Notes: generated by a model not told the origin, from the letters alone. Shown: positions 13,344-24,046, counted from the stretch's first letter. The stretch: 64,000 nucleotides of DNA from Druceiella hillmani (GCA_039881145.1 JAYKKI010000023.1:10288001-10352000), one strand, 5' to 3'. Numbers and translations are program-made.

Positions 13344-13433
13344 TTAATTTACTACGAGCAACTTTCCGCCTTTCGGTGGGGCTTTTACAATTTTCATTTC
13401 GATCATAACTCGCCGATAATATCCGCTTGCTGG
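13344..13433 (-). CDS. Candidate 3'-terminal exon of the minus-strand gene (weak)
   Basis: On the minus strand a good acceptor (TTTTCCTTTACAG) is followed by 29 codons and a TAA. Phase 0, matching the supported exons at 32-44 kb, begins PASGYYRRV and ends PPKGGKLLVVN. An AATAAA lies almost immediately after the stop and could be a poly(A) signal, though that would make a very short 3' UTR. A second frame is also open (ending ARSKLK), so open reading alone is weak evidence. No family is recognised. The alternative is conserved non-coding DNA with a chance acceptor. Confidence 0.25.
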   Translation of the reverse strand, partial: PASGYYRRVMIEMKIVKAPPKGGKLLVVN

Positions 13434-13539
13434 CTGTAAAGGAAAATCCGTATTCGATAATGATAGACACCCACGGAAAATCAACGACGAGCTCTTTATA
13501 ACAAGCGTTCGGTTCATTCACTTCCAACATTGCCACCGG

Positions 13540-14330
13540 GCTTTTTGTAAAGTATATATATATTTACTTGCACGAATTTGCTAACATCGGACATACGTAC
13601 GTCAGTAAACATTTCTTTATAAAATTGAGTCGAATATCGTTTTTATTGTACATATTATGGCCGGGTGTATTTTTAAAAATATATACTAAATTACATGAAT
13701 ATATTTTAGTACATTAGAAGCAATGGCGAACGTTGTGAACTGTGATAAAAGACTGAAAGAATAAATAGAAACAATTGAAAGTTTAATGTGGTCATAATTA
13801 CATAGAATAAACATAACCATCGCGCCTCTGACTTTAAATGATGAAATTATTCACGACATGAACATAAATCTCACAACCTCTCCATCATAAAAACCGTTAT
13901 CTCGTCACATCTTAATCGAAACATAACGCGGCACGGATCGCAGCATCACAAAACAAACGATTTCGTGACCGCCAGACCAAATTACTATTCAAACCGCAGC
14001 CCGACCAGACCTCACTGGGAGACAACCGCTCTTTTCTACTGCTATGCAGTAAGCACATTGGTTATTAGGGAATTTCTGCATTTAACCGTGTTTTTTACCA
14101 AAATATTTTATTCATTTGTAGAAGTCAAGCGATGTTACAAGATTTACAACGGCTACATAATTTTTAACAAAAGTTTCACCGGGGTCTTCCTTCTAAATTA
14201 GCAAAATGTAACAAGATTGGACTAAGTTCGATAAATATATTGCATGTGGGATGCATATGCGAACAGGCATTTTTCAAATGTTAAAATTATCAGCGCGTAA
14301 TACTAAGTCTTACAGGGCTTACAACTTTAT
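13540..14330. other. AT-rich non-coding sequence
   Basis: An acceptor-like run (minus strand, near 13,752) and a 78-codon open frame (13,965-14,201) are present, but neither is supported by a second signal. Confidence 0.45.
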
Positions 14331-14335
14331 TATTA

Positions 14336-14500
14336 TCGATGCCTAAATGTGTATATCACTTGAAACGAAGCGATATTATCGGTGCCTAACAGTGATGTCA
14401 CTTGAAACGAAGCGATATTATCGATGCCTAACTGTGATTTCACTTGAAACGAAGCAATATTATCGATGCCTAACTGTGATGTCACTTGAAACGAAGTTTT
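14336..14500. repeat. 42-bp tandem repeat, about 4 copies
   Basis: Units start at 14,336, 14,379, 14,421 and 14,463. Each reads TCGATGCCTAACTGTGATGT followed by CACTTGAAACGAAGCGATATTA with a few substitutions. The 42-bp period keeps both strands open: 14-residue repeats beginning SLETKRYYRCLTV on plus and SFQVTSQLGIDNIA on minus. A good minus-strand acceptor (TTTCTTTGCAG) lies at 14,529-14,539, just upstream of the minus-strand repeat frame. That is noted but does not make this a gene. Confidence 0.85.
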
Positions 14501-14579
14501 ATATTCTTTTACGATGCGTAAATTGTGGCTGCAAAGAAAGTTGATATTGAGAAACAAATATTACAGTAACTCAGAGTCT

Positions 14580-15180
14580 ATTTACACGAATATTTATTAC
14601 AGACGCATCGTGAAGTAGACTTTGTGAAGTGCGTCGGATTAGTTTTAACGAAAAGGCCAAACTATTGTGGATCCTTATCGCGGCGAACAAAAAACGCATT
14701 GCCGAAATCATATTATCATTACTCCGTATTCATGGTGCAATATCCAAATTTAGAAAGCCGATACGTGACTTAACGCTTACGGGCGCGTATTTGTAAACCT
14801 GCGTCTATGCAAATCACGGTTAGGCAGTCTTTAAAGCGATTCGATGGCGCAAGGTACATACAAATGACTCTCGGCGAAATCGTGACTGGAAGCTAAGCGA
14901 CTGTAAATGTATTTCGTTCGTTCAGGCCAATATGTCTGAAATGCAAAAGTAAATATAATGTGACAGATCTATTTTGAGTACTATTTATGCATTTTTCACC
15001 TATTAATATAGGTTTACTGACTAAATATTATAGATTAATTCATGTGATAGGTTATGAGAGAAGCAGGTTCGTATTAGATTAATAGTAATATTTAAAATCG
15101 TAATAACAAGGTTGGGATTGGTGAAAAATCGACTCTTACATATATTGCATTTCTGAAATAGATAAGAAATGCATATTTCA
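14580..15180. other. Non-coding sequence
   Basis: Moderately GC-rich between 14,640 and 14,930, otherwise AT-rich. Overlapping inverted repeats occur at about 15,149-15,182 (TTCTGAAATA/TATTTCAGAA and GCATTTCT/AGAAATGC). No gene is seen. Confidence 0.45.
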
Positions 15181-15189
15181 GAAGCCATA

Positions 15190-15420
15190 TTAAACTCTTA
15201 AAACAGAGTAAGGATTTGAGTATCAGGACGATCTACAGAGTAAGAGTTTGTATATTAGGATGTAAGTAATTATAAAATTTTACCTTTACCAGACACTGCA
15301 TTGGAATAGTAAAAAGTTTAATTAAATTATTATAATAAATTAAATATTAACTCTAAAACTCTGTACAAACTCTTAAAACAGAGTATTGGTATAAGCATTA
15401 GGGCGATCTAAGTAATTAAG
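15190..15420. repeat. Short dispersed direct repeat
   Basis: AAACTCTTAAAACAGAGTA occurs near 15,192 and again near 15,366. Each is followed by a related GCGATCTA/ACGATCTA stretch about 40 nt later. It looks like an old local duplication. Confidence 0.5.
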
Positions 15421-15547
15421 GATAGACAACATATGTACAAGGAAAAATAATAAGTAAAAATTCTGGTATGATTATCATACCATATACCATATATTTGGAC
15501 TGGAAATAAAGAACGTTATCTGTAGATAAATTAAAACTGAAATATGT

Positions 15548-15886
15548 ATTCAAAAACTCTGTACTTGTTTAGCAACACAAAATTTGTAGTTGGCCATAGC
15601 AAAGACCACAAACGTAGGTGCCTCAATTCCTTCATCGTGGGCGTTTTAGGCCCCACGGTCTGCATTCTGCAAGCGCTTTGCACCACGGGTGCTGCTTTCT
15701 GGCGATATGGCCAGCCCATTGCCATTTAAGTTTCACAACATGTTTTATGATGTCTGTGGCCCTGCTCTTGTTTTTAAGCCCCTCTTTCCTGTTAGGTCTC
15801 ACAGTGTGACCTCCCAATTTTCTTTCAATTGCTCTCTGAGCCACTTTCAGCTTAGTCCCTTCAAAAATCAACCAATATAATTCCAC
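15548..15886 (-). mobile_element. LINE remnant: C-terminal end of an RTE-like reverse transcriptase
   Basis: The minus strand reads VAQRAIERKLGG, then KLKWQWAGHIARKQ, then ECRPWG. This matches the order seen after the polymerase domain in many insect LINE proteins: QRAMER-x-G..., LKWQWAGH-R, LEWRP-G-R. A frameshift near 15,640-15,700 moves the reading into a second frame (GWPYRQ and onward). Only about 110 codons remain. The polymerase core, endonuclease and 5' end are absent, so this is a dead fragment. Assignment rests on remembered family motifs, not a search. Its orientation is the same as the supported exons. Confidence 0.75.
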
Positions 15887-16090
15887 AATTCAATAAAACA
15901 TTGGAAAAGGCATTTAATATAAAGTCTATATTTTTTTGGAGTTTATTCCTTAAGAATCAGTTAATAAGTTTTATAAGGAGTAAAATCAGAAGTTCAGAGC
16001 GTATGAAATTCAGCCCGTTAAAAAAGTGTAACCGTTAAACGCTCTCTCCGCGCAACATTTCTGTGCATTTTTAGAGTGAGTTATCATATG

Positions 16091-16235
16091 GCATTTTCTT
16101 ATGGCGTAATCGCAATGACGGAATGTGACACACATATTGGCATTTTCTTATAGCGTAATCGCAATGACGGAGTGTGAGAGACATATTGGCATTTTCTTAT
16201 GGCGTAATCGCAATGACGGAGTGTGAGACACATAG
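16091..16235. repeat. 49-bp tandem repeat, 3 copies
   Basis: Units start at 16,091, 16,140 and 16,189. Each contains GCATTTTCTTATGGCGTAAT and CGCAATGACGGAGTGTGAGA with one or two substitutions. High identity suggests recent amplification. Confidence 0.9.
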
Positions 16236-16379
16236 TTTACTATCGTTCGCTTATATCAAGATGTAATCATTAAATGTCATTATGTGTAAATATTTGGTGT
16301 CTCCTATCCTACAGAACTAAAGACTTTTTTAATTTTAACTTCTTAATCTGACGTTACTAAATGTTTTTAATTTTATTAC

Positions 16380-16468
16380 TTTTGTCACTTGAAAGTAATT
16401 ACATTGTGAGCATTTTTTTTTAAATTTTGTCACTTGAAAATAATTACATTGTGAGTATTTTTTTTTAA
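16380..16468. repeat. 45-bp tandem duplication
   Basis: TTTTGTCACTTGAAAGTAAT, then TACATTGTGAG and a T-run, is repeated from 16,425 with two or three changes. Confidence 0.85.
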
Positions 16469-16626
16469 AACTTTCCATTTACATTTTATGATATTGATAT
16501 TTATATACAGTGTTACCTATTTTATACATTCCAAGACAAACGTACTTAAGGAGTAAACTCCAGTCGCGCGTCGGAGCTGACACGCACAATTTTTTTTTAA
16601 TTATTCTAACGTAATATGAAACCATT

Positions 16627-16667
16627 GTATCCATTTTGAGAAGTTTTTTTCTTCCCAAAATGGATAC
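16627..16667. other. 17-bp hairpin with T7 loop
   Basis: GTATCCATTTTGAGAAG (16,627-16,643) pairs with CTTCCCAAAATGGATAC (16,651-16,667) across a seven-T loop. The single deviation is a G:U-compatible pair. The stem is too short for a standard animal pre-miRNA. It may be a small foldback remnant. Confidence 0.6.
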
Positions 16668-17230
16668 TATCAAAACTAAGACGCTAATGAAGCTAACATT
16701 AACACTGAATCTAAACACGCAAAATATATAACAACGATGCGACTAATTATCTAAACACCACAAATCTAATTCAAGTAAGCAATGCCGATATTATAAGTAT
16801 ATAATAAACGGTGACTAACAAAAAACAAATGACAATCTACATCCATAGATTAGGTAAATAGAAGGCAAATGAAAATCCAAAAACGAAACTCCAGTGGGCG
16901 CAGCATAAATTATGTCAAAAACAAAATTGTTATTAAACGAAAGTAAAGCCAGAGAAGAGGAGGCCGCTTCAATATGCGTAATTAAATTATTTAACGCTCG
17001 CGGCAGCCGTAATGAAAAATACATTAGGTACTCAATTTTAAACTCGCGAAAAGAGAAAAGGGCAAAAAAACAACTTAATTCGTAAGCCAGTCGCGTTGGC
17101 AGCTGAAACGTTTTAAAACCGACAATAACTCGACGCAAAAAACAGCGAAATGAACGAAATAAGACAGCATCATTTTATGTACACAGCACGTACAGGTCCA
17201 ATAGAGGGCTAATAAAATTATTTAATACAG

Positions 17231-17450
17231 CTTATGAAACGAGTCGAGGGGGTATCTCGTACTCTGCGTCTGCGAGGGAGTCACACGGGCGGTGGGAGGA
17301 GCCGCAACGGAACGGGGAGGGGGTCAAGGGTGGAGGCTATAAATATAGCGGCAAACGAAAGAAGCACTTTCAATTAACCGAGTCAGGTTTGCGTAAGGTA
17401 AATCCCTGCGAGCGCAGCGCGCCGCTCAGAGGGAATATTTTATTCGCGAA
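17231..17450. other. GC-rich island with a TATA-like motif
   Basis: A GC/purine-rich stretch (GGGGAGGGGG near 17,315) runs into GCTATAAATATAGCGG at about 17,337-17,352, a good match to a TATA box. A TTCAATTAA start-site-like motif lies about 30 nt downstream, and a GTAAG|GTAAAT donor-like site near 17,397. A plus-strand promoter with a short 5' exon is possible, but no downstream coding exon is identifiable. Confidence 0.25.
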
Positions 17451-18839
17451 GAATTTTACTCAAAGATAAATTGTGAAGATTCCTCAAAGCTTAAAGAGCC
17501 AATTGTACAAAGGCGAGCAGAAGAGTTTTAAATGAAATTCGATAAGTGGCGCACTCCGCTCGAGTGCGCAAAACGAAACAGAACGGTCGCCGTAAAAAAA
17601 TAAAAGAAACTTTTGTCTGGTTATAATTCAGTGACGGCGCGCATCTAAACAATACCGAGCCCCTTTTTTAATTTGCAAATATGATTAATGCTCCGAACAA
17701 ATTTAAAAAAAGCGAGTTAAACGCTTTCATTTTTTAATTTTAAAAATGTATTTCTGCCGTCGCAAGGTCGAGTCTCGAAAAGTTTTCACTTTGCGGCAGT
17801 GGATATAATAAATCATGAATCGGATCGCATATTTCACTTTCGCTATTTAGAGAACAACGTCGCGCATATCGGATGAAGGATAATAACATAATAGTATTTG
17901 TCTCTACTTGAGCGCCGTATTAATATTTTATAAGCGTAAAATTACACGTCGTATAAGAGTGCGCAACGGAGATAATATTTTAATGTTAGAGATAAATCTT
18001 CGCCGACGATCTAAAAGGTTCTATTCAACTTTGTAAGAATTAATAATGTATGAGTAATCTCGAGAGTTTGAACCCGGCTCGCTTCTGCTAAGATCCGATG
18101 CTCAAAAACTTTACCTCGCGACTCAATTTGAATATGTTTTGCATTTTAAATAAAACATTTTGATCATAGAATTTTACTTGGGGCGAAAAACACGACCGGT
18201 TCACCGACAGGCGGTTACGCGGGTATCGCAACGTAAGCCGAGTTGTCGCTCCAAGGCGAGTGGAGATTTTCTTGACGTGCGAGAATATAAATGCGGGGAT
18301 ATAAAACGACGTGTACAAGCCGAGGCTTGCAATAAAAAAATTTCATGTTTGTTTTTAAATGCGTTACATAATTAAGGTGGGCATTTGAGAAAACATTCGT
18401 TTGTGTATTATATTATTAAGGCATCGAGTATCATTTGCGTCTATATCGCCCTCGTGTACTGATCGATATATTCACTCCTCTTCCTAAACGTTTTCCAAGC
18501 CGTGTCAAGATTTAAAATAATGTCGTTATTCTGTAGTAAATAAAAGCTGTAATAATAAAGTCACTACCGAATATTTTTGTAAATAAATTGGTACGGTGCA
18601 GCTTGAAATAAGAACGTAAGAAATTAATACGAGTAAAATACGATTAAAGAACTAAAATAGCTTTAGATTGTTTAAATATAAATCTATACGTATACTTAAA
18701 CGGTAGAATTGATCTGTCGGTACGTTGAAGATACAAACAAATTATTCAGGGAAATATAATAAAATTCATAACAATATTATTTTTGGAATATTTGTACTTT
18801 TATCTGTGAACCTCTTTGTTTGTTCCATCCCATAAGAAC
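17451..18839. other. Non-coding sequence
   Basis: Mixed composition with a mild GC rise at 18,160-18,320. Short open frames there overlap on opposite strands and are treated as chance. Confidence 0.45.
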
Positions 18840-20985
18840 AATAAAAGTGATTTCGATAAAGTTTTCACTGGTGGATTTTGTTAGGTCTGGAGTAACATAT
18901 AGGCTATATTCTTTCGCAATCGAAATTAAAAAGAAGATATTTCAATACTAAACATAGTTACTTATAAAAGTTTACTTTTATAATTATTATAATAGGTGGC
19001 ATATTAATCGGACAGTTAATAATATATTTAAAATATAACATATGTCCGATAAGATATTTCATAAAACATAAAGTGGTTTCAATAAAGTTTTCACTGGTGG
19101 GTTTTGTTAGGACTGAGGTAACATATAAGCAATGTTATAACGCAATCGACACTAAAAAGAAGATACGGTTATTGACGTTTCAATACAAAGCGTAGTTACT
19201 TAGACAATTTTACTTTTATAATTATTATAATAGATGGGATTACGTGTATTAATCGGACAGTTAATAATATATTTAAAATATAACATATGTCCGATAAGAT
19301 ATTTCATAAAACATAAAGTGGTTTCAATAAAGTTTTCACTGGTGGATTTTGTTAGGACTGAGGTAACATATAAGCAATGTTATAACGCAATCGACACTAA
19401 AAAGAAGATACGGTTATTGACGTTTCAATACAAAGCGTAGTAACTTAGACAATTTTACTTTTATAATTATTATAATAGATGGGATTACGTGTATTAATCG
19501 GACAGTTAATAATATATTTAAAATATAACATATGTCCGATAAGATATTTCATAAAACATAAAGTGGTTTCAATAAAGTTTTCACTGGTGGATTTTGTTAG
19601 GACTGAGGTAACATATAAGCAATGTTATAACGCAATCGACACTAAAAAGAAGATACGGTTATTGACGTTTCAATACAAAGCGTAGTTACTTAGACAATTT
19701 TACTTTTATAATTATTATAATAGATGGGATTACGTGTATTAATCTTACAGTTAATAATATATTTAAAATATAACATATGTTCGATAAGATATTTCATAAA
19801 ACATAAAGTGGTTTCAATAAAGTTTTCACTGGTGGATTTTGTTAGGACTGAGGTAACATATAAGCAATGTTATAACGCAATCGACACTAAAAAGAAGATA
19901 TGGTTATTGACGTTTCAATACAAAGCGTAGTTACTTAGACAATTTTACTTTTATAATTATTATAATAGATGGGGTTACGTGTATTAATCTTACAGTTAAT
20001 AATATATTTAAAATATAACATATGTTCGATAAGATATTTCATAAAACATAAAGTGGTTTCAATAAAGTTTTCACTGGTGGATTTTGTTAGGACTGAGGTA
20101 ACATATAAGCAATGTTATAACGCAATCGACACTAAAAAGAAGATATGGTTATTGACGTTTCAATACAAAGCGTAGTTACTTAGACAATTTTACTTTTATA
20201 ATTATTATAATAGATGGGATTACGTGTATTAATCGGACAGTTAATAATATATTTAAAATATAACATATGTCCGATAAGATATTTCATAAAACATAAAGTG
20301 GTTTCAATAAAGTTTTCACTGGTGGATTTTGTTAGGACTGAGGTAACATATAAGCAATGTTATAACGCAATCGACACTAAAAAGAAGATACGGTTATTGA
20401 CGTTTCAATACAAAGCGTAGTTACTTAGACAATTTTACTTTTATAATTATTATAATAGATGGGATTACGTGTATTAATCTTACAGTTAATAATATATTTA
20501 AAATATAACATATGTTCGATAAGATATTTCATAAAACATAAAGTGGTTTCAATAAAGTTTTCACTGGTGGATTTTGTTAGGACTGAGGTAACATATAAGC
20601 AATGTTATAACGCAATCGACACTAAAAAGAAGATATGGTTATTGACGTTTCAATACAAAGCGTAGTTACTTAGACAATTTTACTTTTATAATTATTATAA
20701 TAGATGGGGTTACGTGTATTAATCTTACAGTTAATAATATATTTAAAATATAACATATGTTCGATAAGATATTTCATAAAACATAAAGTGGTTTCAATAA
20801 AGTTTTCACTGGTGGATTTTGTTAGGACTGAGGTAACATATAAGCAATGTTATAACGCAATCGACACTAAAAAGAAGATATGGTTATTGACGTTTCAATA
20901 CAAAGCGTAGTTACTTAGACAATTTTACTTTTATAATTATTATAATAGATGGGGTTACGTGTATTAATCTTGCAGTTAATAATAC
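18840..20985. repeat. 245-bp satellite array with three-unit higher-order structure
   Basis: Seven near-identical units begin at 19,234 and every 245 bp to 20,704. A diverged unit lies at about 18,996-19,233, a partial one before it (from about 18,840), and a truncated one from 20,949. Two variant classes alternate. Class A has AATCGGACAG, ATGTCCGAT and AAGATACGG. Class B has AATCTTACAG, ATGTTCGAT and AAGATATGG, with a B' sub-class carrying GGGGTTACG. The order is A, [A,B,B'], [A,B,B'], so a 735-bp trimer is repeated. In class A units ATCGGACA and TGTCCGAT are complementary; class B changes disrupt both arms. Each unit holds the same 68-codon open frame, but 245 is not a multiple of three, so no continuous protein repeat exists. 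Confidence 0.95.
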
Positions 20986-21360
20986 TGAAGAATAGATTTA
21001 AAATGGAATAAATGGTCAATAATATATTCCATAAAATGTGGTTGGGCCAGGTCTTCTTTATTTGACTTCTGATTTTTTGGAGAATTAACGTCTAGTCTTT
21101 AGAAAACTGAATACTAAATTTGGCGAATATGTATTAAAACCGGCAAATAGTATGATAGTATTTGAAAGATAGAATATGAAAGTATTATAATGTAATAAAA
21201 AGCGCGTATATTTTTAAGTAACTCATCTGGAAATCTGTCACAGTTCCTTAATTAATTAACCTTACAAACGTTATCTGTCCTAATTTTAAAGACAAAAACG
21301 AAGTAACCCTTGAAACTAATTAGACAATTACTTCGCAAAGCTCTCGCAAAGCTTATCAGA
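20986..21360. other. AT-rich non-coding sequence
   Basis: Nothing recognised between the satellite and the next GC island. Confidence 0.5.
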
Positions 21361-21880
21361 TTTTCTCATAAACTAACACCGCAACAGATTACAAAGGCAA
21401 ACGCCGATACGGCAACGGGTTGCCGTTAGAAACGTTCTAGGCACGTCTAGCCCGTGGGAGCGCGCCACGACGGACAAAAAGCGACGCCCGACACTTGCAC
21501 TACACAGAATCAAAGCATTTACACGAGAAGCCGCCGCCCGAAACGCCCGCCCGCCCTCCACTTTATCGCAATCTACGACGCCCCTCCAGCGCGTCGGCAG
21601 ATTTATTATGGTCCGTAAAACATGTCGCTATATAAAATTTAAAACAGCGCAGCGAGAAATATCCTCGGGGGTAAGAGGTGATAGCTATTAGGGAGCGGAG
21701 GGGCGCGACAAAAGTTATCAGTATTCATGAGGTTATTAATACGCCGAGACACACACGTCCCGGGCGCGCGCACGTCCGCTCGGCCCGCCGTCGCTCTGTG
21801 GAAAACAATTTGACGGGCGGGAGGGGGCCACTTTCTTACATTCCAAATTGTTCCGATAACCTAATTCGCTCTCGGAAGGC
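21361..21880. other. GC-rich CpG island
   Basis: A CpG-rich block with its main peaks at 21,400-21,600 and 21,750-21,830. Open frames exist on both strands (21,373-21,561 minus, 21,678-21,893 plus) with Arg/Ala-rich composition and no splice sites. Embedded GGTTATTAATACG and TATTATGG motifs resemble homeodomain sites. Regulatory DNA is the preferred reading. Confidence 0.4.
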
Positions 21881-22149
21881 CTTGGATGTGTAACTAAATG
21901 ACATGTTTAATAAGAACGGCTGTCGCGAAACGGTACGGCTCTTTACTGTGGTTAAGAAGTGCCGTTCGCAATTTCTGACAAGGAACTCGTCGCTCAAAGT
22001 GCAGATTGTTAAGCATTCCTCACGTCAGTTAACACTAGTAGACGTACAAGTTAAATGACTTTACTGAGCTTTTACCCTACTATTAAATTATACTTGTATT
22101 CATTTTCATATAAGACGTTTGTATGGGCCAGTTAAACAATGGTTTGAAA

Positions 22150-22570
22150 CATATGTCAAGCACGGGTAGATCTTGCACCTCATAGTGCAAGTTCTACCTG
22201 ATCTAGGATAATAGACACAGTTTTACAGTAATCATCAGATTTTACAAACCCTTTTTTTCATGATTTTTGCATCAGTACTCTAAGAAATAAAACGGGTAGT
22301 ATGCTCTATTTCGCACATTTTTTTAAATATCTTTTTTAAATATGCAATTTAAAAATACGATATTTTTCTATTCCTCTTAACAAGCCCTTTAAAATTTTAT
22401 ATAAACATTTTAAAAAATTATTTTTAATTATGGGTCAATAAGTTACATTACTATACAAAATTTCAAGTATTTATGCCACATGATTTCTGAGAAAATCGAG
22501 TGTGATAAACGGACAGACAAGACACGTGAATGATCTTTTAAAGGTTGAGTTTTTCCTTTTGACGTAAAGA
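22150..22570 (+). mobile_element. Interspersed repeat family, copy 1
   Basis: Begins with GTCAAGCACGGGTAGATCTT, a 14-bp stem hairpin (22,165-22,198, one mismatch). It continues through a T-run with CATGATTTTTGCAT and ATATGCAATTTAAAA, and ends with TTTCTGAGAAAATCGAGTGT, ACGGACAGACAAGAC and TCTTTTAAAGGTTGAG. The same ordered segments occur at 45.1-45.4 kb (same strand) and 28.7-29.3 kb (opposite strand). No coding capacity is seen. It resembles a dispersed element I associate with Lepidoptera; its class is unknown. Confidence 0.6.
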
Positions 22571-23294
22571 ACCCTTTAAAGTGCATAATTGCAGTAAACA
22601 GAATCACCCATGAATTAATAAAGTAAAACAAAGAAAAAGTGAAGTATTAAGTATATTGACTGATGGAAAGATCCACATAATACTCTGAAAGATTCAATCA
22701 CATCCAAAATTTATTAAGAAATAACAGCAAACTAATTTTGAGAATCTGTTAATGAATGAAATGGTCAGTTGGCTACGTAATTTTTTATCAATACTTACTT
22801 TGCCTTGGTTAGATAAAGTCCGAAGCACGGGGAGTCAATTATTAAGCAATTTGTTCAAAATATGCTTAGAATACGTGACTAGGAAAAGTAATATTTATAA
22901 AAAATGTATAATTTCCAATAAGATTGGATTGATTTGGTACTGTTAAGTAAAAACCAAACAGCAGTCAGATGTGATCTGCCGTTACCCTCAAGTTAGATTA
23001 ACCTAATTGTTAATGTTACATAAAATTATTTGATTAATTAAAAAATGAGCATAAACACCGATTCATTAATAAATTTGCGTGAGAAAGCTTTAATACAGTA
23101 AATGAATTCGAATATTTAGGATTACTAATATTAACACAAATGAAATTCTTATCTACTAAGTGATTATTAGACCTAAAGTATTTTGCATATTGGAAACGTA
23201 GATTTTATTATTGCTATTCAGGAATTTTTTGGAGCAATCTCTGAGAATGGGCAACAGAAAATCAGAACAAATAAAGATCTAATAAATATAAAGC
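22571..23294. other. AT-rich non-coding sequence
   Basis: Open frames at 22,443-22,631 (minus) and 22,752-22,946 (plus) are unsupported. Confidence 0.5.
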
Positions 23295-23480
23295 AACTGA
23301 CGTTGTCGGAAAAAGCGGAAGATGTTGAAAAAATGGACCAGAATAGGACAGTTAAATGATTGCTCTAAGGAAATCCTCTAAGGGATTTAAGAACCACAGA
23401 AAGACCAAGAAATAAATGGAAAGATCAGGTAGAAAGAAACCTTAGAAAACTAAGTGTCGGCGTACCGTGTAATACGTTGT
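23295..23480 (+). mobile_element. LINE remnant: reverse-transcriptase C-terminus
   Basis: Plus-strand translation gives EKMDQNRTVK, a stop, then after a short gap ERPRNKWKDQVERNLRKLSV. This resembles the end of many insect LINE polymerases: a GHV-RMD-NR-VKK motif, then GRPR-RW-D-V--DLR-L-V. In-frame stops and the missing polymerase core show it is inactive. Motif assignment is from memory of the family. Confidence 0.6.
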
Positions 23481-23691
23481 GATTTTGAAATCAGTTACCA
23501 ACTAGATTAGAGTAACTCGCTGTGGTATATACCTAGACCATATTAAAATCGACACGCTCATCCCAGTGTAGCATCGACCCTGTGAACCATACTGTACACA
23601 ATTAATAATCAACAGACAAGAGCTGGCTTCATTTACGACCCGGCCACTGAACGAGCACTCAGAGAGAGCCGTCCGACTGATCCTAGCTGCA

Positions 23692-23814
23692 TTAATTATG
23701 CACTCGGCGTTTAGGGCGGTCTCTGTGAACGCCTGCCGCTCTACAGTCGGCAGAGTAATGGAGTCGATCCTGAAGCTTTCGCACCTCGTCATTCATCTTA
23801 TAGTTCTCTTCAGT
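23692..23814 (-). CDS. Candidate exon with in-frame stop, possible C-terminus of the minus-strand gene
   Basis: On the minus strand an acceptor (ATTAAACTTGCAG) is followed in phase 0 by 40 codons and a TAA. The peptide starts TEENYKMNDEVRKLQDRLHY, which is charged and heptad-like and could form a short coiled coil. It then turns Arg-rich (HRDRPKRRVHN). The entry phase matches the exit phase of the exon at 32.3 kb, so it could be a terminal or alternative last exon about 8.5 kb downstream. Against this, the polypyrimidine tract is mediocre, a second longer frame is open on the same strand, and no poly(A) signal was identified. Family not recognised. Confidence 0.3.
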   Translation of the reverse strand, partial: TEENYKMNDEVRKLQDRLHYSADCRAAGVHRDRPKRRVHN

Positions 23815-24046
23815 CTGCAAGTTTAATATGGCAAAGTTGCAAAACTGACGTGCGAAATCTGGTGTTGAAATAATAATGCATACTACTTACGAAGCTAAAT
23901 ATGATTAATTTATTCGGGGCTACTTCAATCCTACTTTTTCAGAATTAATACCACTACCCTCTGTGAACACTGTATGGATATGAAAGGAAATTATCTTTGT
24001 CAAGCTAAACCCCTCCAGCTCCAACAAAATAGTGGCGCAGCGAAAT

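Noticed and set aside
19234..20910. Seven identical 68-codon open frames
   Set aside because: They are copies of the same satellite unit; the 245-bp period is not a multiple of three and no splice or start context exists.
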